Assembly: GCA_041912595.1 (NCBI GenBank)
Contig: JAYRMR010000003.1
Span: 62,001-126,000 of the forward strand
Direction of reading: 5' to 3'
DNA length: 64,000 bases
Source of the DNA: Roseateles_B sp041912595
GTDB lineage: Bacteria > Pseudomonadota > Gammaproteobacteria > Burkholderiales > Burkholderiaceae_C
The notes below the pieces were generated by a model, which saw nothing but the letters and a program-made list of their open reading frames with translations, did not search any database and had not been told where the DNA came from. Shown here piece by piece: positions 44,058 through 52,683 of the stretch. The translations under genes and the position numbers were made by a program. Numbering within the stretch: the first letter of the stretch is position 1; each line of letters starts with the position of its first letter.

Positions 44058-44528
44058 TCATCGAACCGGCAGCGGGGAGGGCGGCTTGATCTCTTCCAGG
44101 CAGATCATCGAGCGCACATCGGCCACGCCCGGCAGCTGCATGAGCTTGTCCGTGAGGAACTGCGAGAGCGACTTGAGATCGCCGGCGACGACCTTCAGCA
44201 GGTAGTCGCAGTCCCCCGAGACCGTGTGGCATTCAAGAATCTCCGGGAAGGCCTTGAGCAGCGCCTCGATGTCCCGCACGCGGACGAAGGCCTGCGCCTC
44301 GATGTTGAGGCTCACGAAGGCCGTCACGCCGAGGCCCAGGGACTGTGGCTCCACGTCGGCCCGGTAGCCGCGCAGCACGCCACGCTCCTCGAGCGCGCGG
44401 ACGCGGCGGAAGCACTGCGGCGCGGAGAGCTGCACGCGGGCCGCGAGGTCCACGTTGGCGATGCGCCCCTCGCGCTGAAGGATCTCCACGATGCGGCTGT
44501 CGAGGGTGTCGAGCGGGGTGTTGGGCAT
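44058..44528 (-). CDS. Lrp/AsnC-family transcriptional regulator
   Basis: Amino-acid-responsive global or local regulator. The 156 residues have an N-terminal winged helix (LDSRIVEILQREGRIANVDLAARVQLSAPQCFRRVRALEERGVL) and a C-terminal RAM ligand domain (GDCDYLLKVVAGDLKSLSQFLTDKL). It is divergent from marC (122 bases) and convergent with xerD. A copy of the dispersed 10-mer lies in the convergent gap at 44030-44039. Confidence 0.93.
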   Translation of the reverse strand: MPNTPLDTLDSRIVEILQREGRIANVDLAARVQLSAPQCFRRVRALEERGVLRGYRADVEPQSLGLGVTAFVSLNIEAQAFVRVRDIEALLKAFPEILECHTVSGDCDYLLKVVAGDLKSLSQFLTDKLMQLPGVADVRSMICLEEIKPPSPLPVR

Positions 44529-44650
44529 GGGAGCGCGGCAGGAGGTGGGGCGTGCGCCCGGATGATCGCAGCCCGCTTCCCGTGAGGATGGCACGTGAGC
44601 TAGTGGTTAACCCGGAGATTGGCGCGGAATCTCGCCGACAATACCGCCCC

Positions 44651-45253
44651 ATGGACCACAGCTTTCTCTCCGCCCTGATCCTGCTCCTGCTGGTGCTGGA
44701 TCCGCTGGGCAGCCTTCCCATCTTCATTCCCATCATGCGCGGCGTGCCCAAGGAGCGGCGCGTCAAGGTGGCCCTGCGCGAGGTCAGCATCGCCTTCCTC
44801 GTGCTCATCGCCTTCATGTTCCTGGGCGACGGCTTCCTGCGTGTGATGCACTTGTCCGAGCGCTCGCTGGAGGTGGCCGGTGGCGTGATCCTGCTCATCA
44901 TCGCCATGCGGATGATCTTCGGCAGCTCGGGCGAGTCGGCCTATGGCCTGGAGCCCGGCCGCGAGCCGCTGATCTTCCCGCTGGCCGTGCCGCTGCTGGC
45001 CGGTCCGTCCGCCATGGCCACGGTGCTGCTGCTGGCCTCGCGCCAGCCGGACCGCATCCTGGAGTGGGTCGGCGCCCTGACCGCCGCCATGCTGATCTCG
45101 GGTCTCACCCTGATCCTCGCGGACCGCATCCGCAAGCTGCTGGGCGATTCCGTGGTCTCGGCCATCGAGAAGCTCATGGGCCTGGTGCTGACGGCCATTG
45201 CGGTGGAAATGGTGCTGGCGGGGCTGAAGCGCTACTTCATCGGCGGGCTGTGA
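44651..45253 (+). CDS. MarC-family integral membrane protein
   Basis: An inner-membrane protein of the MarC/UPF0056 family; function is not established. The 200 residues have six helices, with LLVLDPLGSLPIFIPIM at the start and the duplicated LAVPLLAGPSAMATVLLL in the middle, both diagnostic. The ATG is only about 15 bases after a possible -10 (CAATAC). Confidence 0.92.
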   Translation: MDHSFLSALILLLLVLDPLGSLPIFIPIMRGVPKERRVKVALREVSIAFLVLIAFMFLGDGFLRVMHLSERSLEVAGGVILLIIAMRMIFGSSGESAYGLEPGREPLIFPLAVPLLAGPSAMATVLLLASRQPDRILEWVGALTAAMLISGLTLILADRIRKLLGDSVVSAIEKLMGLVLTAIAVEMVLAGLKRYFIGGL

Positions 45254-45459
45254 CAGCCGCTTGACGGTGTCGCCGCAGGCCACCGTGGCGGGTGGTTTGA
45301 CGGCGGTGACGAAGGCCTCTCGATCCGCCGGCTTGCTGTGGGCGACGCTTAGCGGGCCTCGTGGCAAACGTCATGGCATGACGGGATCGGAGGGACGGCC
45401 ATCGCCGTGAGGGCGCGCCAGCTGAGCCCTGGCCGGCTGCGCTCGTGCAGGCGGGCTCG

Positions 45460-45765
45460 TCAGCGAGCGGCGACCGGCAGGGGGCCTCGGCTGGAGGCGC
45501 GGTGGGCGAACTGGACGCCCGGCATGGACTGGAGCTGGCGAAGGGGCTCGTCGATGCCGACGGATGCTTCCACCTCGATGGTGTAGATCGTGGCCATCGC
45601 GGGGTTGTCATTGCCCGGGAACACGACATTGGCACGTGCCCGCTGCGCCCGATGGGACGCCACAAGGTCCTCGCAGAACTTCGTGAAGACGCGATGCCAG
45701 AGGCTCTGAGACTTGACCGGAGAGCCGCTTTCAAGGACCTTGACAGTGATGGTCTCTTGCTGCAT
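45460..45765 (-). CDS. Small protein with C-terminal I9-propeptide-like segment, partner of the subtilase
   Basis: I do not recognise a named family. The 101 residues start 33 bases after the stop of the subtilase gene on the same strand, so the two are probably one operon. The N-terminal half contains SLWHRVFTKFCEDLVASHRAQ, an amphipathic helix. Residues 58-90 (TIYTIEVEASVGIDEPLRQL, then QSMPGVQFAHRA) have the strand-helix-strand ending typical of I9 subtilisin propeptides and inhibitors. That suggests a trans-acting inhibitor or folding chaperone. No signal peptide is present and no strong ribosome site is visible. Confidence 0.7.
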   Translation of the reverse strand: MQQETITVKVLESGSPVKSQSLWHRVFTKFCEDLVASHRAQRARANVVFPGNDNPAMATIYTIEVEASVGIDEPLRQLQSMPGVQFAHRASSRGPLPVAAR

Positions 45766-45798
45766 AGGCCGTGGACTGGGAATCGGACGATTGTACTG

Positions 45799-46989
45799 CT
45801 AGGCGTTTGAAAGGACGAAGGGCCCCTTCCAATGCACGCAGCCGTAGCCCAGATCATCGGTCTTTCCCGTCTGGCCGGGGCATCGCTCGATGGGGATGTT
45901 GTCACGAATCGTGGCAGCGGGTGAGGCGCCCGGATGCTGTGCCGCGACCCGCGCGACCATGGCGGTCACGAAGGGCGTGGCCATCGAGGTGCCGGAGCAG
46001 GGGGCGTAGCCCGACTTCTTCTTGAAGAGCGAGCTGGCCTTTGTCGGCACGGTGGACCAGATGTCCACGCCGGGCGCGACCAGCGTGAGATGGGGGCCGG
46101 CGTTGCTGAAGTCGGCCCGAAGCCCCTTGTTGTCGATGGCCCCCACCGCCAGCACGCCCTCCAGTTTGGCCGGGTAGTTGGGATAGTCGCCATCGTCACC
46201 GTCATTGCCGGACGCGGCGATCACCAGCGCGCCGCTGTCGAGGCCCTGCTGGATGATCAGCTCTTCCGCGGGGTCGTGGTCGGGGCCCCCGAGGCTCAGA
46301 TTGACGATCTTCGCCCGCTCGAGCGCTGCGCCCAGGGCGCGGTAGTAGTCCGTGGCGCTGTACTTGACGCCCATGCCCTTGAACACATGCAGCCGCGCAT
46401 TGCAGGCACCCTTCATGCCGCCAGGCGGCTGGCCGGTGGCGGCGATGATGCCGCACACATGGGTGCCATGCCCTTGGACGTCGTCCTCGGATTCGTCCTG
46501 GCAGAAGTTGACGTAGTCGTCGATGGCGTTCACGAGATCCGGATGCGCGCGATCGACGCCGGTGTCGACGACGGCGATGGCGATGCCCGAGGCGTCCACC
46601 GCATCGGCGTCCGCGGCCACGTACTGCATGCCCCAATGCAGCATGCTCGATGACTGGGTGCCCATGTCCGCACCGGGAGAGCGCACCAGCACGCTCCGGG
46701 GTGGCGCGACGAAGACGGTGGCCGCGCTCATGTCGTCGGTGAGCGTTTCGAGGACATCGCGCGTCTGCGCCTCGCCCAGCGTCTTGACCGTGTAGACCTT
46801 GGGCAGCACGAGCGAGGCAGCCTGGGCCTTGCGGCCGGCCTGGAAGACGGGCTCGGCCCGACCTTCGTCCAGGAATGCCTGCAGCGCAGGTCCTATCGCC
46901 TCCACGGCCGCCACGCTCCGGCCCGATCGAGGCCGGGGCGGCATCAGGACCACCACTTCATGACTCCACCTGGATGCCGGCTGTTCCAT
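45799..46989 (-). CDS. Subtilisin-like serine peptidase (S8), no signal peptide
   Basis: From the ATG at 46989 (GGGAGAA 6 bases before) the product has 396 residues and no export signal, so it is cytoplasmic or exported by an unusual route. The catalytic triad is complete: Asp142 in VVDTGVDRAHPDL, His174 in GHGTHVCG and Ser335 in GTSMATPFV, with oxyanion Asn262 in AASGND. The first 110 residues precede the catalytic domain and could be its own prodomain (EVVVLMPPRPRSGR...). Several cysteines (163, 179, 197, 331, 370, 384) are unusual for S8. The locus is flanked by long spacers between marC and the TRAP genes and may be an acquired insert. Confidence 0.9.
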   Translation of the reverse strand: MEQPASRWSHEVVVLMPPRPRSGRSVAAVEAIGPALQAFLDEGRAEPVFQAGRKAQAASLVLPKVYTVKTLGEAQTRDVLETLTDDMSAATVFVAPPRSVLVRSPGADMGTQSSSMLHWGMQYVAADADAVDASGIAIAVVDTGVDRAHPDLVNAIDDYVNFCQDESEDDVQGHGTHVCGIIAATGQPPGGMKGACNARLHVFKGMGVKYSATDYYRALGAALERAKIVNLSLGGPDHDPAEELIIQQGLDSGALVIAASGNDGDDGDYPNYPAKLEGVLAVGAIDNKGLRADFSNAGPHLTLVAPGVDIWSTVPTKASSLFKKKSGYAPCSGTSMATPFVTAMVARVAAQHPGASPAATIRDNIPIERCPGQTGKTDDLGYGCVHWKGPFVLSNA

Positions 46990-47123
46990 GACGTTCTCCC
47001 ATTTTGGGGCGCATGTTGCCTGGGTCATCGGGTCTTGTGAAGCGCAGCATCCGTCCCCGGGTCCCCAGGGCTGCGGATGATCCCGCAGAGCCTCCCGCGA
47101 GCCCGCGGGGCCGGCGGTTCGAG

Positions 47124-47163
47124 CAAAAAGAAGGGCCGGACGGAGAGGTCTCCGGCCGGCCCG
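47124..47163 (-). terminator. Intrinsic terminator after dctM
   Basis: On the minus strand, GGGCCGG and CCGGCCC arms are followed by TTCTTTTTG, 23 bases downstream of the TRAP permease stop. Confidence 0.7.
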
Positions 47164-47185
47164 AGGGTCTGGAGGGGCGCCTCGA

Positions 47186-48772
47186 CTACTTCTTGGCGTC
47201 CTGCTGCAGGGCCCGCAGCACCGCGTCGTTCGGGTCCTCGGCCGCACCACTGCCGGCCGATGCCGGCGCGCTGGCCGCCTCCGGCGCGAAGAGCTTGCTG
47301 GCATCGTCGGCGCTCATGCCGTCCTTGCCCTTGTCGCCCTCCTTGCCGGTGTCCATGCCTTGCAGCAGTTGCGTGGCCTGGTCCATGTCGACGGGCTTCT
47401 CCTTGTCCAGGAAGGCCGTCACGGTGACCGGGAAGAAGATCACGATGGCCACGAGGATGAGCTGCATGAACACCCAGGGAATGGAGCCCATGTAGATGTC
47501 GCTGGACTCGACCTTCCTCGGCAGCGATCCCTGCTTGAAGAGGGTGTCGGAGATGCCGCGCAGGTAGAAGAGTGCGAAGCCGAAGGGCGGGTGCATGAAG
47601 CTGGTCTGCATGTTCACGCAGAGCATCACGCCGAACCAGACGAGGTCGATGCCCATCTTGTCGGCCACCGGGCCCAGCAGCGGCAGGATGATGAAGGCGA
47701 TCTCGAAGAAGTCGAGGAAGAAGGCCAGGAAGAAGATGAAGACGTTCACCACCACCAGGAAGCCGACCTGGCCGCCGGGGAGGGTGGACAGCATGTGCTC
47801 GATCCAGTGGCCGCCCTCGACGCCCTGGAACACCAGCGAGAAGGTGCGCGAGCCGATCAGGATGAACACCACCATCGCGGTGATGCGCATGGTGCCCATC
47901 ATGGTGCCCTTGACGAGCGGCCAGTTCAGGCGGCCGTGCAGGGCGGCCAGCACGAAGGCACCCACCGCGCCCATGGCGCCGGCTTCCGTCGGGGTGCAGA
48001 TGGCGGTGTCGATGCCGGGCAGGCCGCCCATCGAGCCGAGCACCGCGAAGATCAGCACGGCCGAGGGGATGATGCCGCGCAGGCACTTGCGCCACAGGGC
48101 CCAGCCCTGCAGCGTGCGGGCTTCCTTGGGCACGCCGGGCACATGCTCCGGCTTGATGCGGGACAGCGCGAAGGTGTAGAGCGCGAAGATCAGCACCTGG
48201 ATGATCGACGGGCCCCAGGCGCCCTTGTACATGTCGCCCACGGGCCGGCCGAGCTGGTCCGCCAGCACGACGAGCACGAGCGAGGGCGGCACCAGCTGCG
48301 TGATCGTGCCCGAGGCCGCGAGCACGCCGGTGGCATAGCGCATGTTGTAGCCGTAGCGCATCATCACGGGCAGCGAGATCATGGCCATCGCGATCACCTG
48401 GCCGGCCACGGTGCCGGTGATGGCGCCGAGGATGAAGCCCACGATGATCACCGAGTAGCCGAGGCCGCCTCGCACGGGGCCGAAGAGCTGACCCATGGAG
48501 TCGAGCATGTCCTCGGCGAGGCCGCACTTCTCGAGCAGCGCGCCCATCAGCGTGAAGAAGGGGATGGCCAGCAGCAGGTCGTTGCTGAGGATGCCGAAGA
48601 CGTTCTGCGGCAGCGCCGCCATGAACTCCGGCGGGAACCAGCCCTGGCTGATGGCGAAGAGACCGCAGCCGAGGCCCAGCGCGGCGAGCGAGAACGCCAC
48701 CGGGAAGCCGATCAGCATGATGACGATCAGCCCCGCGAACATCAGGGGCGGGAATTGCTCCATGCTGATCAT
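47186..48772 (-). CDS. TRAP transporter large permease (DctM family)
   Basis: The large membrane subunit of a sodium-driven TRAP uptake system, of the mannitol/chloroaromatic-like (DUF3394-free) subgroup. 528 residues with about 12-13 helices; GTVAGQVIAMAMISLPVMMRYGY and FFLDFFEIAFIILPLLGP are typical. The last about 75 residues after the final helix are hydrophilic and Asp/Lys/Ala-rich, an extension not required by the fold. The ATG at 48772 overlaps the dctQ stop (ATGA). No DctP receptor is encoded next to it in the window. Confidence 0.93.
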   Translation of the reverse strand: MISMEQFPPLMFAGLIVIMLIGFPVAFSLAALGLGCGLFAISQGWFPPEFMAALPQNVFGILSNDLLLAIPFFTLMGALLEKCGLAEDMLDSMGQLFGPVRGGLGYSVIIVGFILGAITGTVAGQVIAMAMISLPVMMRYGYNMRYATGVLAASGTITQLVPPSLVLVVLADQLGRPVGDMYKGAWGPSIIQVLIFALYTFALSRIKPEHVPGVPKEARTLQGWALWRKCLRGIIPSAVLIFAVLGSMGGLPGIDTAICTPTEAGAMGAVGAFVLAALHGRLNWPLVKGTMMGTMRITAMVVFILIGSRTFSLVFQGVEGGHWIEHMLSTLPGGQVGFLVVVNVFIFFLAFFLDFFEIAFIILPLLGPVADKMGIDLVWFGVMLCVNMQTSFMHPPFGFALFYLRGISDTLFKQGSLPRKVESSDIYMGSIPWVFMQLILVAIVIFFPVTVTAFLDKEKPVDMDQATQLLQGMDTGKEGDKGKDGMSADDASKLFAPEAASAPASAGSGAAEDPNDAVLRALQQDAKK

Positions 48773-49377
48773 TGCAGGGGCCTCTCGTAGTGGGTGTCCA
48801 TGTTGTAGCGGTGGCTGAGCCAGCCGATGCGCTTGATGATCTCGGCCACGCCCTGCAGCCACACGAGCGCGAAGCCCAGGGGGAGCATCAGCACGGCGGG
48901 CCAGCGGATCAGGCCGCCGGCATTGCTGGAGACCTCACCGCTGATGAGCAGCTTGTGGACATAGGGCAGGAAGCCCAGGGCGGCGATGGTGTCGTCCGGG
49001 CGCATGCCGGTCGTGAGCTTGCCCACGAAGAGCCCCCACGACAGCCAGGCCATGTAGCCGATCACCGGCAGCAGGAAGACGGTGAGGCCGAAGAGGTCGA
49101 CCAGCACCTTGGCCTTGCCGCTCAGGCGGCTGTAGATCAGGTCGACCCGCACGTGCTCGTTGATGCGCAGGACCTGCGCGGCGCCCAGCATCACGCAGGC
49201 GGCGAACAGATACCACTGGATCTCGAGAAAGGCGTTCGAGCTGTAGTCGAAGGCGTAGCGGACGACGGCATTGGCCGCGCTGATGAGGCAGGACAGCAGC
49301 ACGCCCCACTCGGCAAGCGTGCCGAAGCGGTCGTTGAGTCTGTCGATGGCCTCCGCAAAGGCAATCAAGGCGTTCAT
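48769..49377 (-). CDS. TRAP transporter small permease (DctQ family)
   Basis: The small membrane subunit paired with the overlapping dctM. The 202 residues have four helices; the conserved EIQWYLFAACVMLGAAQVLRINEHVRVDLIY stretch marks the family. It is longer than the usual 160-180 residues because of the loop GKLTTGMRPDDTIAALGFLPYVHK, as in the mannitol-type subgroup. Confidence 0.92.
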   Translation of the reverse strand: MNALIAFAEAIDRLNDRFGTLAEWGVLLSCLISAANAVVRYAFDYSSNAFLEIQWYLFAACVMLGAAQVLRINEHVRVDLIYSRLSGKAKVLVDLFGLTVFLLPVIGYMAWLSWGLFVGKLTTGMRPDDTIAALGFLPYVHKLLISGEVSSNAGGLIRWPAVLMLPLGFALVWLQGVAEIIKRIGWLSHRYNMDTHYERPLQ

Positions 49378-49514
49378 GGGCAGTTCCTGGGCAAAGGGCG
49401 AGGGCGGTGGGCCCTGCCGGCTTGCCCGGACTGTATCGATTGCCCGCTGAACGCTGCCTGAATTCAGGCAGGGATGAGGGAAAGCCCCGAGGGGGTCTTC
49501 CTCCGGCGGAGGGA

Positions 49515-49856
49515 TCAGCCTTGCGTCGCGGCGACGAAGAGCTTGGTGCAGCGGGCACCCGAGCGGCAGAACGCGAGCACGGGGCCAGGCAGGGTGGCGA
49601 GCAGTTCGCGGAAGGCCGCGATCTCTTCGGGGGACTGGAAGCCGCCCTGCACCGGCAGGTGGGCGTATTGCAGGCCGGCGGCGGCCGCAGCGGCGGCCAT
49701 GCTGGCGCTGCTGGGCTGGGTGGGGCCGCCTTCGCCGTCCGGGCGGTTGTTGATCACGCTGCGGAAGCCCGCGGCGGCGGCATCGGCCATGGCCGCCGGT
49801 TCCAGCTGAGGGGCAACGGCGAAGTCGGGCGTCAGGGGATTGAGCGGCAGGGTCAT
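49515..49856 (-). CDS. TIGR01244-type phosphatase-like (sulfur transferase) domain protein
   Basis: A small protein of 113 residues of the family also found as a domain in BLH/sulfide:quinone fusion proteins. It has a phosphatase-like fold, with AGFRSVINNRPDGEGG near the start and the anion-binding loop AFCRSGARCTKLF at the end; the loop Cys and Arg are both present. Physiological substrate is unknown. Confidence 0.85.
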   Translation of the reverse strand: MTLPLNPLTPDFAVAPQLEPAAMADAAAAGFRSVINNRPDGEGGPTQPSSASMAAAAAAAGLQYAHLPVQGGFQSPEEIAAFRELLATLPGPVLAFCRSGARCTKLFVAATQG

Positions 49857-49934
49857 GGCTGTGCTTTCGTGAGGGGGACGGCGGCCGGGCCGGCCCAGGC
49901 CATCAGGCGATGGCGCCGGGCGGCGCTCGGCGCA

Positions 49935-50381
49935 TCAGGGGGCGAGCGCCTTCTTGACGGCGGCGGAGACCAGGCCCATGTCGGCCTTGCCGGCGAGCTG
50001 CGTCTTGACGGCGCCCATCACCTTGCCCATGTCGCCCGGGCCCTTGGCGCCGAGCTCGGCCACGATGGCGTTCACGGCGGCCTGGATCTCGGCTTCGCTC
50101 AGGCGTGCCGGCAGATAGGCCTCGAGCACCACGACCTCGGCGGCTTCCTTGTCGGCCAGATCCTGGCGCGCCGCGGCCGTGTACTGCGAGATGGCGTCCT
50201 TGCGCTGCTTGATGAGCTTGTCGACGATGCCCACCAGCATCACGTCGTCCACGTCCACGCGCTCGTCCACTTCCTTCTGCTTGACGGCGGCCAGCAGCAT
50301 GCGGATGGTCGAGAGCTTCTCGGCTTCCTTGGCGCGCATGGCGGCCTTCATGTCTTCGGTGATGCGTTCTTTGAGGGTCAT
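49935..50381 (-). CDS. GatB/YqeY domain protein
   Basis: Homologous to the tail domain of aspartyl/glutamyl-tRNA amidotransferase subunit B. The 148 residues begin TLKERITEDMKAAMRAKEAEKLSTIRMLLAAVKQKEVDERV, the family signature, and contain YLPARLSEAEI and the C-terminal KGPGDMGKVMGAVK. It lies downstream of rpsU on the same strand, the usual rpsU-yqeY-dnaG neighbourhood, although dnaG is not here and a terminator separates them. Confidence 0.93.
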   Translation of the reverse strand: MTLKERITEDMKAAMRAKEAEKLSTIRMLLAAVKQKEVDERVDVDDVMLVGIVDKLIKQRKDAISQYTAAARQDLADKEAAEVVVLEAYLPARLSEAEIQAAVNAIVAELGAKGPGDMGKVMGAVKTQLAGKADMGLVSAAVKKALAP

Positions 50382-50469
50382 GATGGGGACTCGTGGAAAG
50401 GGGCGGGCTGTGGGCGGGAGACGCTCGGAAGGATCGTAGCGATGCCGCGAAAAAGCCGTGCCGGAATGG

Positions 50470-50502
50470 AAAAAGCCCGCGACAGCGTCCTGCGCGGGCT
50501 TT
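50470..50502 (-). terminator. Intrinsic terminator after rpsU
   Basis: Minus-strand arms AAAGCCCGCG/CGCGGGCTTT flank an 11-base loop, and the T-run is TTTTT. It begins 65 bases downstream of the rpsU stop and lies upstream of the yqeY start. Confidence 0.85.
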
Positions 50503-50566
50503 GTTGAAGAGGCCGGAGCCCCTTCAGCAGCGTATGGACGCCTGACGGCGCCAGAAAACGAGAAGC

Positions 50567-50779
50567 TCAGTACAGCTTCTTGGGCAGCTGCATGCTGCGC
50601 ACGCGCTTGTAGTGACGCTTGACGGCGGCAGCCTTCTTGCGCTTGCGCTCGGCAGTGGGCTTTTCGTAGAACTCACGAGCACGCAGCTCGGTGAGCAGGC
50701 CCAGCTTTTCGATGGTGCGCTTGAAGCGGCGCAGGGCCACGTCGAACGGCTCGTTTTCTTTGACGCGAATGGTGGTCAT
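50567..50779 (-). CDS. rpsU: 30S ribosomal protein S21
   Basis: Small-subunit protein needed for efficient initiation. The 70 residues [20 protein letters not shown] onward and the basic end [16 protein letters not shown] are diagnostic. It has its own promoter (TATAAT at 50916-50921) and a leader of about 130 bases. Confidence 0.98.
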
Positions 50780-50915
50780 GAAGCAATGGTTCCTTCAAGG
50801 TGCGCTCGGTGTTCGCCTGAACTGCCCCGACCAGGATTGGCCAGTAGCGTTCTGAAGCGGAAGTATCCGGAGTCCGCTTCCGAATCGACGCGCGGGTTTG
50901 CTAGCAAAGACAGGG

Positions 50916-50944
50916 ATTATAGCCACAGATTTTGCTGGCTGCCA
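50916..50944 (-). promoter_or_regulatory. rpsU promoter
   Basis: A consensus -10 TATAAT (minus strand, 50916-50921) in an otherwise GC-rich region, with a weak -35 TGGCAG at 17 bp (50939-50944). It predicts a start near 50909 and a leader of about 130 bases before rpsU. Confidence 0.6.
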
Positions 50945-50986
50945 CTATTGCCGTATCCGGCCGCATTTCGGCCGCATTTTCGCGGC

Positions 50987-52231
50987 TCAATCCCTGCCGT
51001 TGACGGCGGCCAGGGCCTGCTGGCGGGCCAGCGCACCCTGGGCGCAGGCATGGGCGCTGGCCCAGGCCCACTGGAAGTTGTAGCCGCCCAGCCAGCCCGT
51101 CACGTCGACCACCTCGCCGATGAAGAAGAGGCCCGGCTGGCGCCGGCTTTCCAGGGTCTGGGAGCTCAGCTCCCGCGTGCTGACGCCGCCGCGCATGACC
51201 TCGGCCTTCTTCCAGCCTTCGTCGCCCGCCGGGGTGAGCTGCCACTGCTTGAGGCTGCGAGCGAGCGTCTCGAGGTCCTTGTCCCGGCATTCGGCCATCG
51301 GGCGGCTGCCGTCGAGGCCCTGCTGCTTCAGCCAGGTCTGGGACAGCCGCGCCGGCATCCATTCACCCAGCACATTGCCCAGCTGCTTGCGACTGTTGCC
51401 CTTGGCCTCGCGCAAGGCGGCGGCCAGGTCGAGCGAGGGCAGCAGGTCGATCTCGATGGGCTGGCCGGGCTGCCAGAAGCTGGAAATCTGCAGGATGGCC
51501 GGGCCGCTGAGCCCGCGATGGGTGAAGAGCAGGTCTTCCAGGAAGCGGGTGCGCTGCTTGCCCTGGCCGGCGCTGACGACGACCTCCAGCGACAGCCCGG
51601 AGAGCTCGGCGAAGGGCGCCCAGCTCTCGGCGGAGAAGGTCAGCGGGACCAGGGCGGGGCGGGGCGTCACCACCTCGTGGCCGAACTGCTGGGCGAGGCG
51701 CAGGCCGAAGTCGCTGGCGCCGATCTTGGGCACCGGCAGGCCGCCGCAGGCCACGACCACCGAGGGTGCCCGGACCGTGCCCTGGCTGGTTTCGAGCTCG
51801 AAGCCCTCGGCCACGGCATGGACGGCCGCCACGGTGCAGGGCTGCCAGCGCTGAACGCCGACGGCCTCGCACTCGTCCTTGAGCATCTGGATGATGCGTT
51901 CGCTGCCGTCGTCGCAGAACAGCTGGCCGCGGTGCTTCTCATGGAAGCCGATGCCATGCTTCTGCAGCAGGGCGATGAAGTCCTGCGGCGTGTAGCGGGC
52001 GAGGGCGGAGCGGCAGAAGTGCGGGTTCTCCGACAGGTAGTTGGCCGGCCCCGCTTCGCGGTTGGTGAAATTGCAGCGCCCGCCGCCGGAAATCCGGATC
52101 TTCTCCGCCAGCCGGGGCGCATGGTCGATCAGCAGCACGCGCAGGCCCAGCTGGCCCGCCTGGGCGGCGCAGAAGAGACCGGCGGCACCGGCACCGATGA
52201 TGAGGAGATCGACGTCAGGAGAGGCGTGCAT
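50987..52231 (-). CDS. HI0933/YhiN-family FAD-dependent oxidoreductase
   Basis: A flavoprotein of unknown substrate. At 414 residues it begins with an FAD Rossmann motif IIGAGAAGLFCAAQAG (about 11-26). The family-specific GGGRCNFTN (about 49-57), VVVACGGLPVPKIGASDFGL and C-terminal GEVVDVTGWLGGYNFQWAW follow. These are the standard landmarks of the YhiN/HI0933 family. Confidence 0.93.
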   Translation of the reverse strand: MHASPDVDLLIIGAGAAGLFCAAQAGQLGLRVLLIDHAPRLAEKIRISGGGRCNFTNREAGPANYLSENPHFCRSALARYTPQDFIALLQKHGIGFHEKHRGQLFCDDGSERIIQMLKDECEAVGVQRWQPCTVAAVHAVAEGFELETSQGTVRAPSVVVACGGLPVPKIGASDFGLRLAQQFGHEVVTPRPALVPLTFSAESWAPFAELSGLSLEVVVSAGQGKQRTRFLEDLLFTHRGLSGPAILQISSFWQPGQPIEIDLLPSLDLAAALREAKGNSRKQLGNVLGEWMPARLSQTWLKQQGLDGSRPMAECRDKDLETLARSLKQWQLTPAGDEGWKKAEVMRGGVSTRELSSQTLESRRQPGLFFIGEVVDVTGWLGGYNFQWAWASAHACAQGALARQQALAAVNGRD

Positions 52232-52683
52232 GGGACGGGGAGGGGCGGCAGGGCGCGATGGGAAGTGCCGGATTCTCGCCGCAGTTGGCCGACACGTCGG
52301 CCGGGATGCCTGCCGCGATGTCGGCCGGGGCTATGGGCTCGGCTGCCGGCGCCGGCGCCCATCGGCATGCCGTCTGCCCCGTCGCATGAGGACTGCCGGG
52401 CCTAGCTCAAAACGCAGGCACGGCGTGACGGAAGCGACACGAGCGGGCGGCCAGGATGTGACTTACGGCGCCTTTCTTCGCTCTCCTGACGAGAAGGATG
52501 ACCCAAATAGGGGGCAGGCGTGGCCGCCAAGCGGTCTGGTTTTGGCTACCATGCGCGGAGCTTTCGCTGACCGGATGCGCTGACTGCCCAAGGGGTGGGG
52601 CCGGCCGGTCGCCCGAGACCCCGCACCGGCGCGGGCCGGGCCGGCAGGGCGAGCCGTCAAAGAGGCAAGAAGGCTTTCAAGGC
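52232..52683. other. Intergenic region before the PAS/GGDEF gene
   Basis: In these 452 bases I see no gene. They contain a 7-bp-arm inverted repeat GGCCGAC/GTCGGCC (52287-52302) followed 30 bases later by another GTCGGCC, and a possible extended -10 (TGGCTACCAT) near 52544 that could serve the downstream gene. Confidence 0.4.
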
